From assembly GCA_029257435.1 (NCBI GenBank), contig JARIBI010000043.1, positions 1-59,744 of the forward strand: 59,744 nucleotides of DNA, given 5' to 3'. Source of the DNA: Sporosarcina sp. Lineage in GTDB: Bacteria > Bacillota > Bacilli > Bacillales_A > Planococcaceae. Of the stretch, positions 27,018 through 35,291 are shown piece after piece. Each line of letters opens with the position of its first letter. Position 1 is the first letter of the stretch. Under the pieces are notes generated by a model. The model made no database searches, had not been told where the DNA came from, and worked only from the letters and a program-made list of their open reading frames with translations. Both the position numbers and the translations under genes were made by a program.

Positions 27018-28129
27018 ACAGACACCACTTTTTCACTGAAGACTGTCAGTTCAGCTAAGACTGATTCGTCAATTTCAATCCCGAGCCCTGGCTTCTCGTT
27101 CAAACGAATATATGGGACATCGTATGTTAGATTTCCGACATCTTTACTGAATTTTAAAGGTCCAGTCAGTTCAACACTCGACATCGCCTTTTGTGAGAAC
27201 GCCACATGGAACCCAGCTGCTGAACCAATCGATGATTCAACCATAGAACCTACCTGACAGTCGATGCCTGCCATTTCCGCCATATGCGCCAGTTTCATCG
27301 CAGGATACATACCGCCGCATTTCATGAGTTTAATGTTCACTTTGTCAGCTGCACGCTTTGCAATAATTTCTCGCATTTCACGAACTCCGCGAAGACCTTC
27401 GTCTGCCATCAATGGCGTAGCACTTTTAGATTTCACTTCAACTAATCCATCGATATCGTCCGCTTTTACGGGCTGTTCTAACCAATCAAGATGACACGCT
27501 TCCAACTTTTTCATAGCCTGCAATGTTGTTGAACTATTGACCCATCCTTGGTTGACATCCACTCGGATTGCAACTTCATCACCCACGCGTTTACGGACGG
27601 CTTGAATGCGTTTTACATCTTCTGATGCATCTGTTCCGACTTTCATTTTAAACGATGTATAGCCTGCTTCCATACGATGTGCAGCCTCTTCCGCCATCGC
27701 TTCTGGCTCTCCAATGCTTAAGACGTGTGTAATCGGGAATTCACTATGGTATCGGCCCCCAAGTAATTGATAGGCAGGGATTCCAAGATTTTTACCAACT
27801 GCATCAAAACAGGCAATGTCAATTGCTGCTTTTGCTGTTGGAACTCCATAGATTTCTTTGTCCATTTTTTCATGAAGACGTCCGAATTGACTCGGGTCAA
27901 GTCCGATAACGGCTGGAGCCAGCGTATGACGAAGTACAGCAAATGTTCCTTCCCAGCTCTCCCCAGTTACATGATCATCGGCAACCGCCTCGCCATATCC
28001 AACGATTCCAGTATCAGTTGTCAGCTTTACAATTATTGAAGGCATGTCATCATATGTTGCGTAACTGATGACGAATGGCTCGTGAAGTGGTAGTCTAATA
28101 GCGAAAATCTCAATTTCTTTAATATTCAT
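27014..28129 (-). CDS. Enolase-superfamily racemase/epimerase (dipeptide epimerase / muconate lactonizing subgroup)
   Basis: A 371-residue protein with an N-terminal capping domain (1-125) and a C-terminal barrel. Catalytic lysines K161 and K163 (KMK) and K267 face each other; metal ligands are D191, E218 and D243. These positions agree with the L-Ala-D/L-Glu epimerase type (K162 and K268). However, the DxD element that anchors the dipeptide amino group in that enzyme is replaced by ELTGPL near residue 335, so a dipeptide substrate is doubtful; an N-acyl amino acid or a modified amino acid is possible. It is followed by an overlapping GNAT gene and preceded by a divergent regulator. Confidence 0.85.
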   Translation of the reverse strand: MNIKEIEIFAIRLPLHEPFVISYATYDDMPSIIVKLTTDTGIVGYGEAVADDHVTGESWEGTFAVLRHTLAPAVIGLDPSQFGRLHEKMDKEIYGVPTAKAAIDIACFDAVGKNLGIPAYQLLGGRYHSEFPITHVLSIGEPEAMAEEAAHRMEAGYTSFKMKVGTDASEDVKRIQAVRKRVGDEVAIRVDVNQGWVNSSTTLQAMKKLEACHLDWLEQPVKADDIDGLVEVKSKSATPLMADEGLRGVREMREIIAKRAADKVNIKLMKCGGMYPAMKLAHMAEMAGIDCQVGSMVESSIGSAAGFHVAFSQKAMSSVELTGPLKFSKDVGNLTYDVPYIRLNEKPGLGIEIDESVLAELTVFSEKVVSV

Positions 28130-28148
28130 GAAATTATCCCCTTCCTGC

Positions 28149-28177
28149 TTGGCAAGTTTATAATTTCATTGTATCAT
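28149..28177 (+). promoter_or_regulatory. Promoter of the HTH regulator gene
   Basis: TTGGCA (28149-28154), 17 bases, TATCAT (28172-28177). The two-copy operator starts two bases after the -10 box. Confidence 0.6.
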
Positions 28178-28178
28178 T

Positions 28179-28198
28179 GTCGTTAAATAGTCGCTAAT
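28179..28198. promoter_or_regulatory. Two-copy operator between epimerase and regulator genes
   Basis: GTCGTTAAATAGTCGCTAAT: two GTCGYTAA units in direct repeat, 11 bases apart, so on the same face of the helix. Sixteen or more of its 20 bases recur at 31032-31051 before nhaC. It overlaps the start of the regulator transcript and the probable -35 area of the epimerase promoter. Confidence 0.7.
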
Positions 28199-28215
28199 TA
28201 AAAAGGTGGTTGAAC

Positions 28216-29457
28216 ATGAGAACAAAAGTAGCAATCTTCGGATCCAAGGAATTCTGTCAGCGTGCTCTGCAATTCACAGAACAGCGCAGTGAGATTATAG
28301 TAGATTTGTATCCTTATAGCGTTCCAAGTGAGGCCCCTGCTCTATTGAAGAAACTGCTACCTTGTGATGCGATTCTATTTTCAGGATCACTTCCCTATGT
28401 AGCTTCCACTGCTGTATTGGCTTCGATACCTGTTCCTGCTGTCTATCTCAAACAAGATGAGACTGAAATTACTACTACCTTATTATCCATTTCACTGCAT
28501 CAAAGCTTAGACTTAGAAAACGTATCGATAGATGTCCGTGATCGTAATGTTTTAGAAAACGTTTTTGAGGATATAAAAGCAGGTGAAAAATGTCCTTTGG
28601 TTTATCAATTGGAAGAGGATTACGAGATGGAAGATCTGGTTCAATTTCATGCAACGGCCTATAAGGAAAATCCGGACAATATCGCTATTACAAGTGTGCA
28701 CGCTGTCTACGATCGCTTATCTGCGCTGGGAATACCGGTTCATAAAATGATCAGTGTGAAAAGCTCATTTCTTAAAACGATTGACCGTGTTTGCCAAGAA
28801 GCACTGTTCCAAAAAAGCGAGACTTCTAAGATTGCTGCCGGTATTTTAGATGATTCCAACCTGAAGACTGAAGAGAAGGACAGTTATAAAAGGCTCTCAC
28901 AATTGTTACAGGCCCACTGCATCCATTCCGATGAAGGGATTTTGTTTTATACAACCCTGGGGGCTATTCAAACAGCTGTGCACCTATCTGAATTTCATCA
29001 ACTTGTTAAACTTGTGAGCGGCCAGCTGGCTTTTGGAAGTGGCCGAACACTTACATCGGCGAAGGAAAACGCTATGAGTGCCCTTCGCTACATGCAAACT
29101 GAACAAAACTCCGGTCTCTATTTGCTGGACGAGAAAAAAGAATTGCATAGTCTTCTGCATTCGGAAGGCAATACGGTTGAATTACGAGTGATTGAACCAG
29201 TCCTCACTGACATCGCTGAAAAAACAGCGCTAAGTCCAGCTGTATTATCAAAGCTTGCAACATTCGGTCAAAGCCAGCAGTCCACCCAATTCACTGCAAA
29301 TGATTTAGCAAATCACCTTGGAGTTTCCCGCAGAACTGCAGAAAGAACCATAAAAAAACTTCTGACGAGTGCATATGCGAACACAGTCGGTGAAGAGATG
29401 ACGTATCGCCAAGGAAGGCCGCGTGCCGTGTATGAACTGAACTTTCCCGTATACTAA
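28216..29457 (+). CDS. HTH transcriptional regulator, divergent from the epimerase
   Basis: A 413-residue protein; ATG 28216 has AAAGGTGG six bases upstream (the frame extends two codons further to a TTG). The N-terminal third (MRTKVAIFGSKEF...) looks like an alpha/beta sensor domain. The middle part, containing GSGRTLTSAKENAMSALRYM, recalls the GGDEF-like domains of CdaR/PucR-type regulators or GTP cyclohydrolase III. The C-terminus (about 340-413) is a winged helix, LGVSRRTAERTIKKLL. I do not know a named family. Its place between two copies of the same operator makes it the likely regulator of the epimerase, GNAT and NhaC genes. Confidence 0.75.
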   Translation: MRTKVAIFGSKEFCQRALQFTEQRSEIIVDLYPYSVPSEAPALLKKLLPCDAILFSGSLPYVASTAVLASIPVPAVYLKQDETEITTTLLSISLHQSLDLENVSIDVRDRNVLENVFEDIKAGEKCPLVYQLEEDYEMEDLVQFHATAYKENPDNIAITSVHAVYDRLSALGIPVHKMISVKSSFLKTIDRVCQEALFQKSETSKIAAGILDDSNLKTEEKDSYKRLSQLLQAHCIHSDEGILFYTTLGAIQTAVHLSEFHQLVKLVSGQLAFGSGRTLTSAKENAMSALRYMQTEQNSGLYLLDEKKELHSLLHSEGNTVELRVIEPVLTDIAEKTALSPAVLSKLATFGQSQQSTQFTANDLANHLGVSRRTAERTIKKLLTSAYANTVGEEMTYRQGRPRAVYELNFPVY

Positions 29458-29460
29458 AGA

Positions 29461-29517
29461 AAAGGCTGTCCAGAAAATCAGATTTCGCCTGATTTCCTGA
29501 ACAGCCTCACTTTTTTT
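29461..29517. terminator. Bidirectional terminator between regulator and nhaC
   Basis: AAAGGCTGT...CAG.AAATCAG pairs with CTGATTTCCTGAACAGCC, with a T run on the plus side. Confidence 0.85.
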
Positions 29518-30991
29518 ACGAATGCACGGGTATTTGCTCTTCTTCCACGGAATCCCCAAGTATTTTCTTTTCCTCAGCATCCACACGTTCTTTTTCCTCT
29601 GCTGTCATTTTCACAATTGAAAATCCAGTTAACGCATAAATAATGGATAGAATCGGCACAACGAAGTTGATGATCGCATATGGTCCGTACTCCGTCACAC
29701 CGACCCCAAGCGTTCCAAGGATGAAGACACCGCACGTATTCCACGGAATAAACACAGATGTTAATGTTCCTCCGTCTTCCAGCGCACGAGATAAGTTTTT
29801 AGAACTAAGTCCCTTATCTTTATACGCTTTACTGAACATACGGGAAGGCACGACAATTGAAATGTACTGTTCTGAACACGTTGCGTTCGTCATGAAACAC
29901 GCGCCAATCGTTGAAATAATTAACGATGATGTCGACTTTACAACTTTCATGAGCTGATCCATGATTGCCTTCAGCATACCTGAATACTCTAATATTCCGC
30001 CAAACGTCATTGCAACAATCGTCATCGATACGGTATACATCATCGAATCCAGTCCGCCGCCGTCAAACAAATTGTCGACAAGCTCATTTCCTGTTTTAAT
30101 AGAAAATCCTTCTTGTAGCGCAACGAGTGCTTCAATAACTGACCCGCCTTGTATGAAGATCTGGCTTAAGAAGCCCATTACAATCCCGACTATCAAAGCT
30201 GGAACAGCTGGAACTTTCAGCGCCACCATGACAATGACTGCTAAAGGTACGAGTAACAGCCAAGGTGAGATTAAGAAACTTTCTTTCATGACTTTAGAAG
30301 TTTGTGCGATTTTTTCCATATCTAAATTGCCATTTGCAAAACGTCTTCCAAGCACCGTGAATACGCCAAATGCGATGAGCAGTGCTGGTATTGTTGTGTA
30401 CAACATGTGTTTAATATGATCAAACAAATCTGTACCGGTTAAGCCGGATGCCAGGTTTGTCGTGTCTGAAAGCGGTGACATTTTATCCCCAAAATAAGCA
30501 CCTGAAATAACGGCTCCTGCCACCATACCGGCTGGAATACCCATGCTGAGTCCGATTCCCATACCAGCAACACCGATAGTCGCCATTGTAGACCACGAAC
30601 TTCCAATCGCGAGTGATACAATGGAACAAATGATCATAATTGCTACTAAGAACCAAGCAGGTGTGATTAACTTCAAACCATAAAAAATCATAGTAGCGAC
30701 AATTCCGCCACCCATCCAGGCACCAATCGTAAGGCCTACCAGCATAATAATGACGACTGCTGGAAGTGCCAGACGAATTCCCTTATACATCATTTCCTCT
30801 ATTTCTTTCCAGTTGAATCCATATTTCCAAGCGACTAGGGATGCTATCGAAGTTCCTACGATTAACGGCATATGAGGGCCTTGTTCGAGCCAGACCACTG
30901 TGACCAGCATAACGCCAATCATAATGACTAATGGCAGTATCGCCATCCAAAAATTAATCTCCCGTTTCTCTTTCACTTTTCTCTGTTCCAT
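29516..30991 (-). CDS. NhaC-family Na+/H+ antiporter-like transporter
   Basis: A 491-residue polytopic membrane protein with about twelve helices. Features of the family: IGSSWSTMATIGVAGMGIG, GAVISGAYFGDKMSPLSDTTNLASG and CSEQYISIVVPSRMF. NhaC proteins exchange Na+ for H+, but many relatives transport organic substrates (for example malate/lactate in MleN). The operator shared with the epimerase genes makes substrate uptake or product export for that pathway a reasonable guess. GGGGGTGG lies a few bases before the ATG. The C-terminal tail (VDAEEKKILGDSVEEEQ) is charged and cytoplasmic. Confidence 0.88.
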   Translation of the reverse strand: MEQRKVKEKREINFWMAILPLVIMIGVMLVTVVWLEQGPHMPLIVGTSIASLVAWKYGFNWKEIEEMMYKGIRLALPAVVIIMLVGLTIGAWMGGGIVATMIFYGLKLITPAWFLVAIMIICSIVSLAIGSSWSTMATIGVAGMGIGLSMGIPAGMVAGAVISGAYFGDKMSPLSDTTNLASGLTGTDLFDHIKHMLYTTIPALLIAFGVFTVLGRRFANGNLDMEKIAQTSKVMKESFLISPWLLLVPLAVIVMVALKVPAVPALIVGIVMGFLSQIFIQGGSVIEALVALQEGFSIKTGNELVDNLFDGGGLDSMMYTVSMTIVAMTFGGILEYSGMLKAIMDQLMKVVKSTSSLIISTIGACFMTNATCSEQYISIVVPSRMFSKAYKDKGLSSKNLSRALEDGGTLTSVFIPWNTCGVFILGTLGVGVTEYGPYAIINFVVPILSIIYALTGFSIVKMTAEEKERVDAEEKKILGDSVEEEQIPVHS

Positions 30992-31031
30992 TTGGAACCA
31001 CCCCCAGTAAAATGTCAGACTAGCAATAACT

Positions 31032-31051
31032 GTCGCTTAATAGTCGTTAAT
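31032..31051. promoter_or_regulatory. Second copy of the two-copy operator, upstream of nhaC
   Basis: GTCGCTTAATAGTCGTTAAT, with the same 11-base spacing of GTCGYTWA units as at 28179-28198. It is about 41 bases upstream of the nhaC ATG. Confidence 0.7.
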
Positions 31052-31087
31052 CGAATAATAAACTCGCTTTTCTGCATTGTCAATAGT

Positions 31088-31115
31088 TTTTATGTAAACG
31101 ATTACAATGGTATAC
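31088..31115 (+). promoter_or_regulatory. yitT2 promoter overlapped by a CcpA cre site
   Basis: ATGTAAACGATTACA (31091-31105) fits the cre consensus WTGNAANCGNWNNCW at every fixed position. It covers the region between TTTATG (31088-31093) and TATACT (31110-31115), where CcpA would repress. It could also influence nhaC on the other strand. Confidence 0.6.
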
Positions 31116-31214
31116 TGAATAAATCAGGATGATTTTACACGATTCAGCTCCCCCCTTCCCAGATACTGAGAATGATCTGGATACAATTCTATAGAACAAA
31201 GGTGGTTACTGCTC

Positions 31215-32078
31215 ATGAAAAAGGAGCATAAAAAGGAGTCATTCTGGCACTTGGTACGCCGGTATCTATTTATTGCAATTGGCGCCGGCTTAGCCGCAGT
31301 TGCATTGGAATTATTTTTAATTCCGAATTCAGTCATTGACGGTGGAATTATCGGGATTTCACTGATTGTTAATTATTTAAGTGACATCCCCTTCGGTATT
31401 CTGATTCTGCTATTCAACATACCTTTTGTATTTTTCGGCTACAAGCACATCGGTAAAAACTTTTTCCTCTCTTCCACTTTTGCAATTGTCTTTTTGGCAG
31501 TCATAGAATTCCCGCTGAAAGCGGTCGGTCCTTTTGTGACGGATCCACTCCTTGCGACAGCTTTTGGAGGAATACTCCTCGGGGCAGGTGTGGGGATTGT
31601 CATTCGGAATGGCGGTGCTTTAGATGGAACAGAGATATTAGGAATATTGCTGACAAAGAAAGTGCCCTATTCAGTCGGAGAGTTTGTCATGTTTCTTAAT
31701 ATCTTCATCTTTGGATGGGCAGGTTTTGTGCTCGGTCCTGAAAAAGCGATGTATTCCATTTTGACTTATTACATAGCTGCTAAAGCGATAGATGCGGTTA
31801 TTCAAGGGTTTGATGAAACGAAAGCAGCGATTATTGTTTCGGATGAATTCGAAGAAATGGCAGCTGCGATCGGCAAGCGGCTGGGCCGCTCGGTTACAAA
31901 ACTTCACGGAAAAGGCGGTTATAGTGATAACGAAAAAGACGTCATATATGTAGTGGTGACACGTCTTGAGCTGACAAAGTTAAAAGAAATTGTTCACGAC
32001 ATTGATCCTTCTGCGTTTACAACGATTATGGATACGCAGGAGACTCACGGTTCACGGTTTAAGTCAGCGATCCATTAA
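31215..32078 (+). CDS. YitT-family membrane protein (second copy)
   Basis: A 287-residue paralogue of the protein at 18831-19691. N-terminal membrane domain with [13 protein letters not shown] and [15 protein letters not shown], and a C-terminal DUF2179 domain ([20 protein letters not shown]). AAAGGTGG lies nine bases before the ATG. Function is not established for the family. It is monocistronic, ending in a strong terminator. A cre-like site over the promoter suggests carbon catabolite control, unlike the first copy. Confidence 0.9.
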   Translation: MKKEHKKESFWHLVRRYLFIAIGAGLAAVALELFLIPNSVIDGGIIGISLIVNYLSDIPFGILILLFNIPFVFFGYKHIGKNFFLSSTFAIVFLAVIEFPLKAVGPFVTDPLLATAFGGILLGAGVGIVIRNGGALDGTEILGILLTKKVPYSVGEFVMFLNIFIFGWAGFVLGPEKAMYSILTYYIAAKAIDAVIQGFDETKAAIIVSDEFEEMAAAIGKRLGRSVTKLHGKGGYSDNEKDVIYVVVTRLELTKLKEIVHDIDPSAFTTIMDTQETHGSRFKSAIH

Positions 32079-32084
32079 TAAGTA

Positions 32085-32137
32085 AAAGGCTGTCCCTGGT
32101 TGTCATTCATACGACTCCATGGGACAGCCTTTTTTTG
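32085..32137 (+). terminator. Terminator of yitT2
   Basis: AAAAGGCTGTCCC pairs with GGGACAGCC, followed by seven T. The stem resembles those at 29461 and 47668. Confidence 0.88.
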
Positions 32138-32267
32138 TATACTCCATGTCTTTCGAAAGAATTCATGTGACGTTCAGGAATTCAAATTCCAACTAGTTGT
32201 ATAGACATCCATTCTGCTATGCATGCTGAAGACAAACAGCAATGACTATCGGAATGGAGAGTTGACA

Positions 32268-32603
32268 ATGCAACGTGTGCAAAAGAGGATAGGGACATTT
32301 CTATTCAGTACGAAACAATTGCTTTTGATGCTGTTAAGCTTGTCTGTGTTTGATGCTATTGTAACAGATTTCGGACTGCGCCTTGAACTGATTAAGGAAG
32401 CCAATCCAATGGCAGATTTTGTGTATGGGCGCAGTATTTTTTTGTTTTATTCGATGAAGATTGGATTTCCAATCAGTCTATTTGCACTGCAGCCGGCAGT
32501 GGACCGATCTCGAATCGTGCAATGGCTTCTTCAATTTACGATAGGTCTTTACGCTGTCGTAGTTGGAGTGCATATATTTTGGATGATGCTTCAATTTACA
32601 TAA
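32268..32603 (+). CDS. DUF5658-type small membrane protein
   Basis: A 111-residue protein with three likely helices (about 18-36, 55-75, 86-108). LSLSVFDAIVTDFGLRLELIKEANP resembles the DUF5658 pattern, where a helix with Asp is followed by an EANP motif. Start ATG 32268 follows GGAGAG; the frame extends 15 codons upstream. Function unknown. It is followed by the translational GTPase gene after 80 bases. Confidence 0.7.
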   Translation: MQRVQKRIGTFLFSTKQLLLMLLSLSVFDAIVTDFGLRLELIKEANPMADFVYGRSIFLFYSMKIGFPISLFALQPAVDRSRIVQWLLQFTIGLYAVVVGVHIFWMMLQFT

Positions 32604-32683
32604 GGGACGTCCCGTGTTTCAACTGAAATCATGTTGATGCTATACTGTTAGTACAACGACTAAGTGAAATGGCGGGTACATAG

Positions 32684-34636
32684 ATGAAACAAACAATAGG
32701 GATTCTTGCGCACGTGGATGCAGGGAAAACGACATTTTCAGAACAACTTCTTTACTTAACGAAGCAAATTAGAGAACGCGGCCGTGTAGATCATCAAGAT
32801 GCTTTCTTGGATAATCATTCAATTGAACGTGCTCGGGGAATTACAGTCTTTGCAGAACAGGCGGAAATCGACTATGAAGGAAATTGCTTTACATTAATTG
32901 ATACACCCGGTCATGCCGACTTCTCCCCTGAGATGGAAAGAGCGGTTCAAGTGATGGATGCTGCGATTCTCTTAGTCAGTGCTGTTGACGGAGTTCAAGG
33001 TCATACAGAAAGAGTTTGGCAGTTGTTGCGTGAAGCACAAGTTCCTACTTTTTTGTTCATCAATAAAATGGATCGTGAAACAGCCGATGCAACTGCAATT
33101 ATGAGCGAACTTCACTGCTCCCTTTCTATGAATTGTTTTGATCTAGGTCTCGTAGATCATGACGATACGATGTCTGAAGAGTTGGCAGAATGGCTAGCTG
33201 AGCGTGATGACACACTGCTCAATCGGTATTTGGAGACTGGCTATGATAAAGAATCTTGGATGGAAACACTTAAAAATCTTGTCCTGGAGGGAAAGGTTTT
33301 TCCGTGCGGCCAAGGATCTGCATTGAAAGACATTGGCATCGGGTCTTTCTTTTCTAAATTTGTCACTCTCACGAATCGAACGGAGGCTTGTGAAACTTCA
33401 GCCCCCTTCTCTGCATCTGTCTATAAAATCCGTCATGATGAAAATGGACAGCGCATTACGTTTCTAAAGGTCCTTAGCGGTACTCTTAAAGTCCGCGATG
33501 AATTGACTGCGGGAGACCTGGCAGAAAAAGTTACACAAATCAGGGTGTATAGCGGAACTAAATTCACAGCAGTCTCACAAGCAAAGGCTGGAGATTTGGT
33601 AGCTGTGACGGGTCTTTCGAATGCTTCGGCCGGAGATACGATCGGCCTCGACAACGGACGAGTCCAGATCAGTTCTATTCCTGCACTAAAAGCAGCGGTC
33701 CAGTATGATCCGGCCTATTCCAGTAAAGATGTTTGGAATGTGTTCAGCATACTCGATGCTGAAGATCCGACGTTACATGCGATATGGAATGAACATAGCC
33801 AGGAGATTGAAATCCGTGTGATGGGAGTTATCCAACTTGAAGTCCTTGAACATATTGTGCACGAGCGTTTCAATATGAATGTAACATTTGGGACTCCCAC
33901 GATTCTTTATAAAGAAACGATTGCTTCAAAGGTTACGGGATACGGTCATTTCGAACCGCTCAAACACTATGCAGAAGTACATGTCGAAATGGAACCTTCC
34001 GAACGCGGATCAGGCATTCACTTTCAATCGCGCTGTCATACGGATGCTCTGTCACCCGGTCACCAGCGTGTCATAGAAAAACATTTGTTTGAACGCGATC
34101 ATCATGGAATCTTAACAGGTTCCCCACTGACAGATATCACCGTTACATTATTAACGGGGCGCTCCCATAACGAGCATACTTCTGGCGGTGATTTCAGAGA
34201 ATCACTTTTCCGCGCACTTCGTCAAGGGCTCGAGCAAGCTGAAAATCTGCTTCTTGAACCGTACTACGCCTTTAAAATGAAAATCGACAGCGACCATATC
34301 GGACGGGCATTGACGGATATTCAAACGGCCCATGGAATTTTCAATGCTCCTGAAACAGATGGGAGCTCTACTATAGTCACTGGCCGCGTTCCTGTTGCCT
34401 CCTTCTTGAACTACAGTACGGAATTTTCTTCCTACACTGGAGGGAAAGGTGTTCTTGTTTTAACGTTAGACGGGTATGGTCCTTGTCACAACCCCGAAGA
34501 AATCATCGAAACCATAGGGTACGACAAATCAGCCGATCCAGAATACTCGTCTTCATCTGTGTTTTGTGCAAAAGGAAAAGGATATGCAGTCCCTTGGCAA
34601 GAAGCGAAAGCTGCCATGCATTGTGATGTGGAGTAA
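32684..34636 (+). CDS. Tet(M)-like translational GTPase (ribosomal protection protein family)
   Basis: An EF-G-like GTPase of 650 residues, close to the 639 of Tet(M). G1 is AHVDAGKTT (9-17), G3 DTPGH (73-77) with the catalytic-type His77, and G4 NKMD (127-130). Domains II-V follow, with GHFEPLKHYAEVHVEMEP marking domain IV. Acquired Tet proteins remove tetracycline from ribosomes, but chromosomal relatives like this one (translation factor GTPase family) are common in Bacillales and need not confer resistance. There is no mobile element around it; ypsA follows 15 bases after. A role in resistance or ribosome rescue cannot be decided from sequence. Confidence 0.88.
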   Translation: MKQTIGILAHVDAGKTTFSEQLLYLTKQIRERGRVDHQDAFLDNHSIERARGITVFAEQAEIDYEGNCFTLIDTPGHADFSPEMERAVQVMDAAILLVSAVDGVQGHTERVWQLLREAQVPTFLFINKMDRETADATAIMSELHCSLSMNCFDLGLVDHDDTMSEELAEWLAERDDTLLNRYLETGYDKESWMETLKNLVLEGKVFPCGQGSALKDIGIGSFFSKFVTLTNRTEACETSAPFSASVYKIRHDENGQRITFLKVLSGTLKVRDELTAGDLAEKVTQIRVYSGTKFTAVSQAKAGDLVAVTGLSNASAGDTIGLDNGRVQISSIPALKAAVQYDPAYSSKDVWNVFSILDAEDPTLHAIWNEHSQEIEIRVMGVIQLEVLEHIVHERFNMNVTFGTPTILYKETIASKVTGYGHFEPLKHYAEVHVEMEPSERGSGIHFQSRCHTDALSPGHQRVIEKHLFERDHHGILTGSPLTDITVTLLTGRSHNEHTSGGDFRESLFRALRQGLEQAENLLLEPYYAFKMKIDSDHIGRALTDIQTAHGIFNAPETDGSSTIVTGRVPVASFLNYSTEFSSYTGGKGVLVLTLDGYGPCHNPEEIIETIGYDKSADPEYSSSSVFCAKGKGYAVPWQEAKAAMHCDVE

Positions 34637-34651
34637 GAAAGGAAGTTTTTT

Positions 34652-35221
34652 ATGAAACGAGTGATTGTTACTGGCTATAAACCCCATGAGCTCGGGATCT
34701 TTGATGCTAAAAATCCGGGGATTGCTATTATAAAAAGAGCATTGGCAGATCGTCTTTCAGGACTTGTTGAAAATGGTTTGGAATGGGTTATCATCAGCGG
34801 CCAGCCCGGATGCGAGACGTGGGCTGGACAAGTTGTCGATGAATTAAGAGAGGCTTATCCAACCCTTCAGCTAGCCCTCATTACACCATTCTTAGAGCAG
34901 GATAAAAATTGGAATGAACTGAAGAAGCTAGATTATGAAGAACTTCAGCTAATAGCTGATTATCAAGTAAGTTTGACGAACCGCCCATATGAAGCCCCGT
35001 GGCAGTTCATTGAACGGGATAAGTTCTTGCTAAGGAATTCGGATGGCTTACTCGTCGTCTACGATGAAGAAAACGACGGCTCACCGAAGTTCATGAAACG
35101 GATGGCGGAAAAATATGCAGAGAAGCAACCCTACGAGGTCTTAACGATAGCAGCGGATGACTTGCAGCTGATTGCAGAAGATATCCAGCGCGCCGAGCAA
35201 GATTCCTTTATGGATTTTTGA
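34652..35221 (+). CDS. ypsA: YpsA family protein (DUF1273, SLOG superfamily)
   Basis: A 189-residue Rossmann-like protein: VTGYKPHELGIFD near the N-terminus and VIISGQPGCETWAGQVV (about residues 46-62) form the nucleotide-binding loop of the SLOG/DprA-like fold; the C-terminal DGLLVVYDEENDGSPKFM is typical. In Firmicutes YpsA affects cell division and may bind NAD or ADP-ribose-type ligands. AAGGAAG precedes the ATG. It lies 15 bases behind the GTPase and so is probably in the same transcript. Confidence 0.88.
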   Translation: MKRVIVTGYKPHELGIFDAKNPGIAIIKRALADRLSGLVENGLEWVIISGQPGCETWAGQVVDELREAYPTLQLALITPFLEQDKNWNELKKLDYEELQLIADYQVSLTNRPYEAPWQFIERDKFLLRNSDGLLVVYDEENDGSPKFMKRMAEKYAEKQPYEVLTIAADDLQLIAEDIQRAEQDSFMDF

Positions 35222-35249
35222 CCCTCAAACGATCCAATTTTGTACATTC

Positions 35250-35281
35250 AAAAGGCAGAGCGCACTTGCGCTCTGCCTTTA
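35250..35281. terminator. Bidirectional terminator between ypsA and ctaB
   Basis: A 14-bp stem AAAGGCAGAGCGCA with its complement around CT, and A/T tails on both strands. Confidence 0.88.
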
Positions 35282-35291
35282 TATCGTTATC

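Noticed and set aside
32684..34636. Acquired tetracycline resistance gene
   Set aside because: No mobile element or transfer signs nearby; chromosomal relatives are common, so resistance is not claimed.
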